Below, piece by piece: positions 56,814-64,000 of a stretch of 64,000 nt of DNA. The position numbers and the translations under genes are program-made. Positions within the stretch are counted from its first letter, which is position 1, and every line of letters starts with the position of its first letter. Source of the DNA: Rhizobium leguminosarum bv. trifolii WSM1325 (GTDB taxonomy: Bacteria; Pseudomonadota; Alphaproteobacteria; Rhizobiales; Rhizobiaceae); NCBI GenBank assembly GCA_000023185.1, contig CP001622.1, forward strand, positions 3,348,001 to 3,412,000, given 5' to 3'. The notes beneath the pieces are model-generated. The model was given only the letters and a program-made list of their open reading frames with translations, was not told the origin of the DNA and did no database searches.

Positions 56814-57728
56814 TCACTTCTCGGTGGAGATAAGGCCGCGTACGAACCAGCGCTGCATCAGAATGACGAGGATCAATGGCGGCGACATGATGATCAGGGT
56901 TCCGGCCATGGCGACGTTCCAGTCGGGCAGACCGAATTCGGACGGGATGAGGGTCTTGAGCTGCGTCACGGCGATGCCGAAATTCGGATCGGTGGTGATC
57001 AGCAGCGGCCAGAGATACTGGTTCCAGGCCCAGACGAACATGATGGTGAAGAGCGCGATCATATTTGGGCGAGAGAGCGGCAGAAGAATGTCCCAGAAGA
57101 ACCGGACCGGGCCTGATCCGTCCATCTTCGAGGCCTCGGCAAGCTCGTCCGGAACCGTCAGGTAGAACTGCCGGTAGAGGAAGGTACCGGTCGCGGTTGC
57201 GACCAGCGGCAAAACGAGACCGGGATAGGAATTCAGCAGACCCCATTCGAGCTTGATCTGCATGCCGGTGATCTGCGCAACGAGCCAGCTTATGCCGGTG
57301 ACGTCGAGGATCGTCTGGAAAGGCTGCAGGGCGTTGGCCGCGATCGAATAGGTCGGCACGATGCGGACTTCCAGCGGCAGCATCAGCGTGATGAAGATGA
57401 TCCAGAAAATCACATACCGGCCACGGAAGCGGAAGTAGACGATCGAGAAGGCTGCCATGGAAGACAGCATGACCTTGCCGGCGCCGACGGTTGCGGCGAA
57501 GATGATGCTGTGGAATAGCTTGTTGCCGAGATCGGCGCGAACCCAGGCGGTCTCAGCGTTTTCCCAGAAATGCGAGCCCGGCGTCAGCGGCAGCGGCACG
57601 CGATTGACCGTCTCCAGATCAAGCGTCGACGCGATGATGACGATGGCGAAAGGCAAAAGCGCGATCACCATACCGAGCGCGAGAAGGCTATAGCAGATGA
57701 AGTTGAATATCGGCGTGCGTTCGATCAT
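56814..57728 (-). CDS. ugpE: Glycerol-3-phosphate ABC permease UgpE
   Basis: A 304-residue permease with about six spans: IFNFICYSLLALGMVIALLPFAIVIIAS first, and the EAA loop DELAEASKMDGSGPVRFFWDILLPLSRPN. The ATG at 57728 lies 10 bases past the ugpA stop; a TTG-started longer frame would run into ugpA. Its place between ugpA and ugpC fixes the name. Confidence 0.92.
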   Translation of the reverse strand: MIERTPIFNFICYSLLALGMVIALLPFAIVIIASTLDLETVNRVPLPLTPGSHFWENAETAWVRADLGNKLFHSIIFAATVGAGKVMLSSMAAFSIVYFRFRGRYVIFWIIFITLMLPLEVRIVPTYSIAANALQPFQTILDVTGISWLVAQITGMQIKLEWGLLNSYPGLVLPLVATATGTFLYRQFYLTVPDELAEASKMDGSGPVRFFWDILLPLSRPNMIALFTIMFVWAWNQYLWPLLITTDPNFGIAVTQLKTLIPSEFGLPDWNVAMAGTLIIMSPPLILVILMQRWFVRGLISTEK

Positions 57729-57738
57729 GTCCGCGACC

Positions 57739-58623
57739 TCACTTGTAGTGCACCCGCCGCTCGATGAAGCGGAACTGGAAGATGGTGAGTAGGACAACCA
57801 GCACCATCAGGATGATGGACTGCGCTGCGGCGCCCGAATAGTCGAGACCTCTGAAGCCGTCGAAATAGATCTTGTAGACCATGAGCTCGGTGGCACGCGC
57901 CGGGCCGCCCTGCGTCATGATGTCGACGATACCGAAGGAATCCTGGAAGCTCTCGGTGATGTTGATGACGAGCAGGAAGAACAGCGTCGGCGTCAGCAGG
58001 GGCAGCTGGATATCCCAGATACGGCGCATCGGTCCCGAACCGTCCATTGCGGCGGCCTCGATCAGCGAGCGCGGAATGCCTTGCAGCGCCGAGAGGAAGA
58101 AGATGAAGTTGTAGCCGATATATTTCCAGGAGAAGGCGACAATGACGGCGATCATCGCGTCCTTGCCGTCGAGTGCGGGGTTCCAGAGGCCGGGCCAGAC
58201 GTGGTTGATAACCGACAGAAGGCCGGCCTCCGGCGCCAGGATGAAGCGGAAGGCGAGGCCGAGAGCGGGAGCGGCAATTGCATAAGGCCAGATGAAGACT
58301 GACCGATAGACTTTGTGGCCGCGCAGCTCCCGATCCGTCAAAAGCGCCAGGATCAGCGCCAGCCCCATGGCAATGGCCGTCGAGCTGAAGCCGAAGATCA
58401 TGCTGCGGGTGATCGAGTCCCAATAAACAGGATCGGTGAGCAGCTGTCTGAAATTGTCGAAACCGACCCAGGCATTACCGCCGCCCCATGGCTGCTCGAG
58501 CGTGAACGCCCAATAGAGCGCCTGCGCACTCGGCCAGTAGAAGAAGACGAAGATCAGCAACAGCATCGGAAATGCGAAGAGCAGTCCGATCGTCGTCGAG
58601 GAGAAAGTGACGCGCTTTTCCAT
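57739..58623 (-). CDS. ugpA: Glycerol-3-phosphate ABC permease UgpA
   Basis: A 294-residue permease with about six spans: IGLLFAFPMLLLIFVFFYWPSAQALYWAF at the N-terminus and the EAA loop PRSLIEAAAMDGSGPMRRIWDIQLPLLTP. It pairs with UgpE. The 222-base space back to ugpB holds two palindromic repeats. Confidence 0.92.
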   Translation of the reverse strand: MEKRVTFSSTTIGLLFAFPMLLLIFVFFYWPSAQALYWAFTLEQPWGGGNAWVGFDNFRQLLTDPVYWDSITRSMIFGFSSTAIAMGLALILALLTDRELRGHKVYRSVFIWPYAIAAPALGLAFRFILAPEAGLLSVINHVWPGLWNPALDGKDAMIAVIVAFSWKYIGYNFIFFLSALQGIPRSLIEAAAMDGSGPMRRIWDIQLPLLTPTLFFLLVINITESFQDSFGIVDIMTQGGPARATELMVYKIYFDGFRGLDYSGAAAQSIILMVLVVLLTIFQFRFIERRVHYK

Positions 58624-58655
58624 GAGTGGTCGTTTTCGTCCTGGTTTGGTTTAAA

Positions 58656-58690
58656 GCATGTCGCGCAGCAGTTTTGCTGTAGCGACATGC
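58656..58690. repeat. Palindromic repeat between ugpB and ugpA (first)
   Basis: GCATGTCGC (58656-58664) pairs with GCGACATGC (58682-58690), with nested CAGCA/TGCTG arms. This is a strong two-part hairpin inside the ugp operon and resembles Rhizobium intergenic repeats. Confidence 0.7.
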
Positions 58691-58704
58691 GTCAAAATAT
58701 AGAT

Positions 58705-58748
58705 CTAAAGCGCGAGGAGCGAACCGGAAAGATTGCGACGCGCTTTAG
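58705..58748. repeat. Palindromic repeat between ugpB and ugpA (second)
   Basis: CTAAAGCGCG (58705-58714) and CGCGCTTTAG (58739-58748) flank AGGAGCGAACCGGAAAGATT, a common form of Rhizobium intergenic palindrome as I recall it. With its neighbour it separates the highly expressed binding-protein gene from the permeases. Confidence 0.7.
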
Positions 58749-58845
58749 GCGTGCGCGGCGAGGCCGCATCCGCGACAATTTGAGACTTACAAAGACGCAC
58801 CCGGCGCGCAAAACGCGGGCCGGGTGCGGCTCATTATCCAAGCGA

Positions 58846-60201
58846 TCAGGGGAGCTGAACGTTCTTGTAGGTCTGCTGGAAGCGACGGAGCAGCGTATTG
58901 CCGCGTTCGGCAGCACTGTCGAGCGAAGCCTGGACATCGGCATTGTTAACGAAGATTGCCTGCAGACCATTGGCGATTTCGGTGCGGACCTGCAGCAGGC
59001 CACCGAGGCGGATGCCCTGCGGAGCCGCATCGCCAGCCGGAGAAGCGGTCAGGCTCTGAATGGCGAGTTCGCGGCCGGCATAAGGCGCCTTGCCGTAGAA
59101 GCCCTGCTTATTCAGATATTCGAAACCGGAGTTGCGAACCGGGATGTAGCCGGTAACGGTCGACCAGGTAAGAGCTTCTTCCGGCTTTGCGATGAAGTTG
59201 AAGAAGGCAGCGGCAGCCTTGTATTCGGCGTCGGAGTGACCCTGCAGAACCCAGAGCGAAGCGCCGCCGACGTAAGAGCTGTGACGGGCTGCGTCGCCGT
59301 AGGTCGGGAGCATGGCAACGTCCCAGTTCATGCCTTGCTTGGCGGTGCGGCCGACATTGCCGTGGTCGCCGACCGAGGTCAGGATGACCTGGCAATCGCC
59401 GGCGGCAAAGGCTTCGACGAAGGTCTGGCCGACAGCCTTGTTCTTGATGACGACAAGCTTGTCGTCGTACCAGGACTTGAGATCCTTGACGTAGCTGACG
59501 AGAAGCGGGTTCTTGTTGAACACCAGCTCGGCGTCCAGACCTTCAAAGCCGTTCTTCTTCGTGGCGATCGCTTCGCCGTTGACGGCTTCGAACTGCTCGA
59601 TGTACTGCCAGACTTCATTGTTGGAGATGTCAAAGCCGAGTGGGCAAGCATAGCCTGCATCCTTCAGAGCCTTGAGGTCCTCGCCTGCTTCCTTCCAGGT
59701 TGCCGGAGCATGATCCTTGCCGATCTTGGCGAAGGCGTCCTTGTTCCAGTAGAGAAGAGCGGTCGAGGAGTTGAAGGGGAAGGAGTACATCTCGCCCTTC
59801 GATGTCGCGTAATAGCCGGAGATACCGGAGAAATAGTCCTTCCAGTCGACGGTATAGCCCATGTCGGTCATCAGCTTGTTTGCCGGGTAGTAGGCGCCGG
59901 AGAGCATGATGTCGAGGGTGCCGGCGTCGGAGACCTGGGCGATGGTCGGCTGCTTGCCGGCGCGGAAGGCGGCGATGGTGTTCTGCAGGGAGGCGTCATA
60001 GCTGCCCTGGCTGGTGCAGACGACTTCGTAGTCGGCCTGCGACTGGTTGAAGCGATCGCACTGCTCCTGGACACGCTTTGCGATGTCCCCGGAATTGCCG
60101 AACCAGAAGTCGATCTTGGTCTTATCGGCGGCGGCAGCGGGACCAGCAAGAAACGCTGTAGCGAGAAGGGCGCCAACGGCGCCGAGAAGCTTGGCTTGCA
60201 T
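58846..60201 (-). CDS. ugpB: Glycerol-3-phosphate-binding periplasmic protein UgpB
   Basis: A 451-residue family-1 binding protein. Signal peptide MQAKLLGAVGALLATAFLAGPAAAADK. Segments shared with E. coli UgpB as I recall it include SGYYATSKGEMYSFPFNSSTALLYWNKDAFAKIG, GGASLWVLQG and AERGNTLLRRFQQTY. The ATG at 60201 has GAGGTT just upstream and opens the signal; longer frames extend into the promoter. It captures sn-glycerol-3-phosphate for UgpAEC and is probably induced by phosphate starvation. Confidence 0.93.
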   Translation of the reverse strand: MQAKLLGAVGALLATAFLAGPAAAADKTKIDFWFGNSGDIAKRVQEQCDRFNQSQADYEVVCTSQGSYDASLQNTIAAFRAGKQPTIAQVSDAGTLDIMLSGAYYPANKLMTDMGYTVDWKDYFSGISGYYATSKGEMYSFPFNSSTALLYWNKDAFAKIGKDHAPATWKEAGEDLKALKDAGYACPLGFDISNNEVWQYIEQFEAVNGEAIATKKNGFEGLDAELVFNKNPLLVSYVKDLKSWYDDKLVVIKNKAVGQTFVEAFAAGDCQVILTSVGDHGNVGRTAKQGMNWDVAMLPTYGDAARHSSYVGGASLWVLQGHSDAEYKAAAAFFNFIAKPEEALTWSTVTGYIPVRNSGFEYLNKQGFYGKAPYAGRELAIQSLTASPAGDAAPQGIRLGGLLQVRTEIANGLQAIFVNNADVQASLDSAAERGNTLLRRFQQTYKNVQLP

Positions 60202-60561
60202 GAGAACCTCGAACGTAAAAGGACGCGCACTTTCAGCGCACGCCCTATTAGCTGGTTGAAATTGCCGCCGCCAATGAATATTGCATGACATGAAATGTTC
60301 CAATTCCAGTTGTCACAAAGCAGTCATACAATCATTATTCGTAACATTTCGGGAAATATTTAAAGAACTTTTGTATAGATTTCAAATCTATTTGAAATAC
60401 TATATATCTACATTAAAATAAACGCAATTTTAGAACGCGTTTAATGTTCAATTATATTGGAAAGAAGCGCCTTTATTCGCGCGCCCAGCTGGAACGAAAC
60501 TTGCAAAACAGCCGCATTTTGCCCTTACACTGCTGTGCAACGCCCGGTTTCAGCCTCCAAA
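60202..60561. promoter_or_regulatory. AT-rich ugpB promoter region with Pho-box-like sites
   Basis: No gene fits this 360-base stretch, which is clearly AT-rich from about 60290 to 60470. TTGTCACAAAGCAGTCAT (60310-60327) matches the general Pho-box pattern CTGTCATAWAWCTGTCAY at 14 of 18 positions, but in the orientation opposite to ugpB. A weaker 12-of-18 match in the ugpB orientation, ATGTCATGCAATATTCAT, lies at about 60274-60291. A perfect palindrome sits farther upstream at 60379-60398. Confidence 0.55.
60379..60398. promoter_or_regulatory. Perfect 20-base palindrome upstream of ugpB
   Basis: ATTTCAAAT (60379-60387) and ATTTGAAAT (60390-60398) meet around CT, and TATAG/CTATA arms extend it to about 60374-60404 with one extra A. 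It could be a dimeric regulator's site or a hairpin downstream of the ROK gene. Confidence 0.6.
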
Positions 60562-61767
60562 TCAAAGGGAATCCTTCAAAATTGCAGCAAAACGCGGATC
60601 GAACGCACGGCTGATCGGTCCGGCCGCAGCGCCAAGCGCCACCGACCAGGGATCGGCCATGCCGGACTGCAGGCGCGGCAGCGTCCGGCCACTACGTTCG
60701 GCGATCGAGGGCAGCAATGGGCCGATTGCCGCAATCAACCTGTTCACCAGCGCTTCCGGCGCGCTGCCGCAGAGGATGACGGTCTGCGGATCGAACAGCG
60801 TCTCGATGAGATGGATGCTCCAGCGCAGGTCCACAGCGGCCGCCTCAACCCAGGCGTCGATGCTTTGATCGCCTCTCAAGGCAAGATCGTTGATACGTGC
60901 GTGGAGATGAGGGTCGGCGGGATCGACCGATAGATGCTGATAGAGCGAGGCGAGCGAGGCGCGATGTTCGAGCGGCGTCGATTTGCCGTCGGCAAACAGC
61001 AGCGCCATGCCGATCTCGCCGGCATTGCCGTTGGTGCCGCGGTAGAGTTCGCCGTTCAGAATGAGGCCGGCGCCGATGCCATAGCCGACGAAGAGGCAGA
61101 CGGCGTGGTCGAGGCCGTGGGCAACTCCCACCATGCGCTCGGCGGTCGCCGCCGCCGCCGCATCGTTCTGCAGGCCGACATCGAGCCCGGTGCCGGCGGT
61201 CAGCGTTTCCAACAACGGAAATTTCTGCCAGGCCTCCATCATCCAAGGATCGTCACCGCTGCCGGCAACCCCGAAAGGCCCAGGCATGGCGGCGCCGAGG
61301 CCAACCAGCCGCTTTTCCGACTGCTGGACGACCCCGGCAAGCTTTGAGCGTATGCCGGCGACGAGGTCGAGGATGACCTTCGTCCCATTCGACGGACCTC
61401 CAGGTGGTAGCCCGGCCTCATCACGCACGAGAACACTGCCGACGAGATCGACGGCGACCGCCCGCGTCACATGCCGGTCGATCTGCAGGCCGATCGCAAA
61501 GGCGCCCTCGGGCACTAGGCCATAGGGTGTCGAGGGCTGGCCCCTGCCCCTTCTCACCGCCTCCTGCGAACTGACGAGACCGTCGCGCTCGAGTTCCTCG
61601 ATGATATTGGACACCGTCTGCTTGGTCAGCCGCGTCGCCCGCGCCAGATCGGCGCGTGAAAGCGCGCCGTTGATCCTCAGGGCATCGATCATCACGCGCC
61701 GGTTATGTGCGCTGGTGCCTTCGTGATTGGTGCCGCTCTTGGCCCGGATCGGGCGGCTGTCATTCAT
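60562..61767 (-). CDS. ROK-family transcriptional repressor of a sugar operon
   Basis: A 401-residue NagC/XylR-like regulator. The winged HTH at about 25-75 (ALRINGALSRADLARATRLTKQTVSNIIEELERDGLV) is followed by a ROK sugar-kinase-like domain (VGLGAAMPGPFG; GYGIGAGLILNGELYRGTNGNAGEIGM). The CxCGxxGC zinc motif normally after GEIG is absent. The ATG at 61767 has GAGGG upstream. It is divergent from a sugar ABC operon, with a perfect inverted repeat in between. The inducer is probably the transported sugar or its phosphate. Confidence 0.92.
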   Translation of the reverse strand: MNDSRPIRAKSGTNHEGTSAHNRRVMIDALRINGALSRADLARATRLTKQTVSNIIEELERDGLVSSQEAVRRGRGQPSTPYGLVPEGAFAIGLQIDRHVTRAVAVDLVGSVLVRDEAGLPPGGPSNGTKVILDLVAGIRSKLAGVVQQSEKRLVGLGAAMPGPFGVAGSGDDPWMMEAWQKFPLLETLTAGTGLDVGLQNDAAAAATAERMVGVAHGLDHAVCLFVGYGIGAGLILNGELYRGTNGNAGEIGMALLFADGKSTPLEHRASLASLYQHLSVDPADPHLHARINDLALRGDQSIDAWVEAAAVDLRWSIHLIETLFDPQTVILCGSAPEALVNRLIAAIGPLLPSIAERSGRTLPRLQSGMADPWSVALGAAAGPISRAFDPRFAAILKDSL

Positions 61768-61809
61768 GTGCAATTCCCTCTTGACTCCAATAGAATGTTG
61801 AAGAAGTAA

Positions 61810-61830
61810 TAAGTCAATACACTTGACTTA
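61810..61830. promoter_or_regulatory. Probable ROK operator
   Basis: TAAGTCAA (61810-61817) and TTGACTTA (61823-61830) form a perfect 8-5-8 inverted repeat between the divergent ROK and binding-protein genes. It would block both promoters when bound. A single TTGACT half-site follows the same theme at about 61781. Confidence 0.75.
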
Positions 61831-61990
61831 ATGAGGAACCGGAGAGTTCCAGGGAACGCAGGAGGCGGGCAACGGCTCCAACGACGCTCCGAGACGACGA
61901 ACCGGCACGCTTTCCGCGCGTGCTTGCTCGAACACCGATGGCGGAGAACCGCCCTCGGCAATGCGTAAATGTCAAAAACTGGAGGCTGCA

Positions 61991-63229
61991 ATGCTGAAAT
62001 CCCTTAACAAGACGCTTCTCGGTGCGGCATTGATCGGCGCATCCCTTGCGCCGCATGCTTTCGCCGAAACGACGCTGAACGCGCTTTTCATGGCCCAGGC
62101 CGCCTATAGCGAGGCCGATGTGCGCGCCATGACCGACGCCTTCGCCAAGGCGAACCCCGATATCAAGGTCAATCTCGAATTCGTTCCCTATGAAGGCCTG
62201 CACGACAAGACGGTGCTGGCGCAGGGTTCCGGCGGCGGTTACGACGTTGTCCTCTTCGACGTCATCTGGCCGGCAGAATACGCCAGCAACAAGGTGCTGG
62301 TCGACGTCTCCTCTCGCGTCACCGACGAGATGAAGAAAGGTGTGCTGCCGGGAGCCTGGACCACCGTGCAATATGATAGCAAATATTACGGCATGCCGTG
62401 GATCCTCGACACCAAATACCTGTTCTACAACAAGGAGATCCTCGAAAAGGCCGGCATCAAGACTCCGCCCAAGACCTGGGACGAGCTGACCGAACAGGCA
62501 AAGACCATCAAGGACAAGGGCCTGCTCGCCACGCCGATCGCCTGGAGCTGGTCGCAGGCCGAAGCCGCGATCTGCGATTACACCACGCTCGTCAGCGCCT
62601 ATGGCGGCGATTTCCTGAAGGACGGCAAGCCGGCCTTCCAGACCGGCGGTGGCCTCGATGCACTGAAATACATGGTCTCCAGCTATTCCTCGGGCCTCAC
62701 CAATCCGAACTCCAAGGAATTCCTCGAAGAGGACGTCCGTAAGGTCTTCGAAAACGGCGATGCCGCCTTCGCGCTGAACTGGACCTACATGTACAACATG
62801 GCCAACGATCCGAAGGACAGCAAGGTCGCAGGCAAGGTCGGCGTCGTGCCGGCGCCGGGTGTTGCCGGCAAAAGCGAGGCTTCGGCCGTCAACGGCTCGA
62901 TGGGCCTCGGCATCACCTCGGCCAGCAAGCATCCTGATGAGGCCTGGAAATACATCACCTTCATGACCTCGCAGGCGACGCAGAATGCCTATGCCAAGCT
63001 CAGCTTGCCGATCTGGGCGTCCTCCTATGAGGACCCTGATGTCACCAAGGGTCAGGAAGAATTGATCTCCGCCGCCAAGATCGGCCTTGCCGCGATGTAT
63101 CCGCGTCCGACGACGCCGAAATATCAGGAGCTCTCGACCGCGCTGCAACAGGCGATCCAGGAATCGCTGCTCGGCCAGTCCTCTCCCGAAGATGCGCTGA
63201 AGTCGGCGGCCGACAATAGCGGCCTCTGA
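61991..63229 (+). CDS. Sugar ABC substrate-binding protein (family 1)
   Basis: A 412-residue periplasmic binding protein. Signal peptide MLKSLNKTLLGAALIGASLAPHAFAETT. SBP_1 features are DAFAKANPDIKVNLEFVPYEGLHDKTVLAQGSGGGYDVVLFDVIWPAEYASN and YYGMPWILDTKYLFYNKEILEKAGI. GGAGG stands five bases before the ATG at 61991. It is the first gene of a MalEFG-type operon controlled by the divergent ROK protein. The ligand is probably a mono- or disaccharide; the sequence does not say which. Confidence 0.92.
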   Translation: MLKSLNKTLLGAALIGASLAPHAFAETTLNALFMAQAAYSEADVRAMTDAFAKANPDIKVNLEFVPYEGLHDKTVLAQGSGGGYDVVLFDVIWPAEYASNKVLVDVSSRVTDEMKKGVLPGAWTTVQYDSKYYGMPWILDTKYLFYNKEILEKAGIKTPPKTWDELTEQAKTIKDKGLLATPIAWSWSQAEAAICDYTTLVSAYGGDFLKDGKPAFQTGGGLDALKYMVSSYSSGLTNPNSKEFLEEDVRKVFENGDAAFALNWTYMYNMANDPKDSKVAGKVGVVPAPGVAGKSEASAVNGSMGLGITSASKHPDEAWKYITFMTSQATQNAYAKLSLPIWASSYEDPDVTKGQEELISAAKIGLAAMYPRPTTPKYQELSTALQQAIQESLLGQSSPEDALKSAADNSGL

Positions 63230-63244
63230 TTAAGCCATGAAACC

Positions 63245-63269
63245 CCGGGCGGCGCCCGCCGTCGCCCGG
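63245..63269 (+). other. Intercistronic hairpin after the binding-protein gene
   Basis: CCGGGCG (63245-63251) pairs with CGCCCGG (63263-63269), with further pairing inside the loop. It lies between the binding-protein and permease genes, where such stems often protect the upstream message. Confidence 0.5.
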
Positions 63270-63302
63270 TCTCCAAACCGATAATGAAGAAGGGTCGCCT
63301 TG

Positions 63303-64000
63303 ATGTCGGGCACTTGGCTGACAACGCGCGCGTGGCTTTTGATGCTGCCGCTTCTCGTGGTCATGATATCAGTCATCGGCTGGCCTCTGATCGATACCGT
63401 CGGCCTCTCCTTCACCGATGCCAAGCTCGTCGGCACCGAAGGAAACTTCGTCGGCATCGACAATTACGCGAAGATGATCACCGGCTCGAATTTCCAGCGC
63501 ACGCTGATCACCACCGCATGGTTCGCGATCGTCTCGGTCGCCGCCGAAATGGCGATCGGCGTTCTGGCAGCCCTGCTGCTGAACCAGCAGTTTCGCGGCC
63601 GCACCGCGCTGCGCGCCCTGATGATCCTGCCCTGGGCACTGCCGACCGTCGTCAACGCCACACTCTGGCGGTTGATCTACAATCCCGAATACGGCGCGCT
63701 AAACGCCGCGCTGACCCAACTCGGACTGCTGGAGGCCTACCGCTCCTGGCTCGGCGAACCGGGCACGGCGCTGGCGGCCCTCATCGTCGCCGACTGCTGG
63801 AAGAATTTCCCGCTGGTGGCGCTGATCGCACTGGCCGCCCTCCAGGCCGTGCCGCGCGACATCACCGCCGCCTCGCTGGTCGACGGCGCCGGCGCTTTCG
63901 CTCGCTTCCGCTTCGTCATCCTGCCCTATCTCGCCGGCCCGCTGATGGTGGCCCTGGTGCTGCGCACGATCGAAGCCTTCAAGGTCTTCGACATCATCTG
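63303..64000 (+). CDS. Sugar ABC transporter permease (MalF-type), cut by the window end
   Basis: The first 232 or so residues of a permease starting MSGTWLTTRAWLLMLPLLVVMISVIGWPLIDTVGLSF at the ATG at 63303. The gene runs off the right edge. At least five spans and the EAA loop (AVPRDITAASLVDGAGAFARFRFVILPYL) are present. It follows the binding-protein gene by 73 bases, and a second permease gene should follow outside the window. Confidence 0.9.
   Translation, partial: MSGTWLTTRAWLLMLPLLVVMISVIGWPLIDTVGLSFTDAKLVGTEGNFVGIDNYAKMITGSNFQRTLITTAWFAIVSVAAEMAIGVLAALLLNQQFRGRTALRALMILPWALPTVVNATLWRLIYNPEYGALNAALTQLGLLEAYRSWLGEPGTALAALIVADCWKNFPLVALIALAALQAVPRDITAASLVDGAGAFARFRFVILPYLAGPLMVALVLRTIEAFKVFDII

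Overview
The window reads as a chromosomal or large-replicon segment of a fast-growing alphaproteobacterium of the Rhizobium group. This rests on uniformly high-GC coding sequence, purA next to a rhizobial Pro/Glu-rich membrane protein, dense ABC-transporter catabolic loci, divergent LysR/SDR pairs, and several short palindromic intergenic repeats of a kind I recognise from Rhizobium genomes. Species cannot be settled from sequence reading alone. No rRNA, tRNA, CRISPR array, insertion sequence, integrase or replication origin was seen.

Layout. 0.1-6.0 kb: a large repetitive single-span membrane protein, purA, a DMT-family exporter and a GNAT acetyltransferase. 6.3-11.0 kb: a PAS-GGDEF-EAL c-di-GMP enzyme, then a two-gene sugar-acid unit (xylonate dehydratase and a beta-hydroxyacid dehydrogenase). 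11.2-17.6 kb: a MexEF-like RND efflux operon whose first gene is an alpha/beta-hydrolase-like protein lacking catalytic Ser and His, divergent from a LysR regulator. 17.9-21.7 kb: two SDR oxidoreductases, a LysR regulator, a small acidic protein and 3-methyladenine DNA glycosylase. 21.8-31.5 kb: an overlapping marR-emrA-emrB operon with a clear operator, a CPA1 Na+/H+ antiporter and a second RND adaptor/permease pair. 31.6-34.1 kb: a PPP-family phosphatase, an SfnB-like flavin oxidoreductase and a Cys-rich Rrf2 regulator.

34.3-54.9 kb is the most distinctive part, a candidate oligosaccharide locus. It holds an SDR, a TIM-barrel isomerase, a LacI regulator, a family-5 binding protein with two permeases and a fused double ATPase, a GHL6-like protein with a GH42-type trimerisation region, hydroxypyruvate isomerase, tartronate semialdehyde reductase and a GH42 beta-galactosidase. 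All the hydrolases lack signal peptides, so the inferred logic is import of intact oligosaccharide followed by cytoplasmic cleavage. A second, convergent family-5 ABC operon (49.2-54.9 kb) abuts it; its binding-protein gene carries a frameshift near 53.1 kb, so this transporter may be inactive unless the shift is a sequence error.

55.1-60.2 kb: a cupin and a complete ugpBAEC glycerol-3-phosphate uptake operon, preceded by an AT-rich promoter region with Pho-box-like sequences and a perfect 20-base palindrome. 60.6-64.0 kb: a ROK repressor divergent from a sugar ABC operon (binding protein, then a permease cut by the window end) with a perfect 8-5-8 operator between them.
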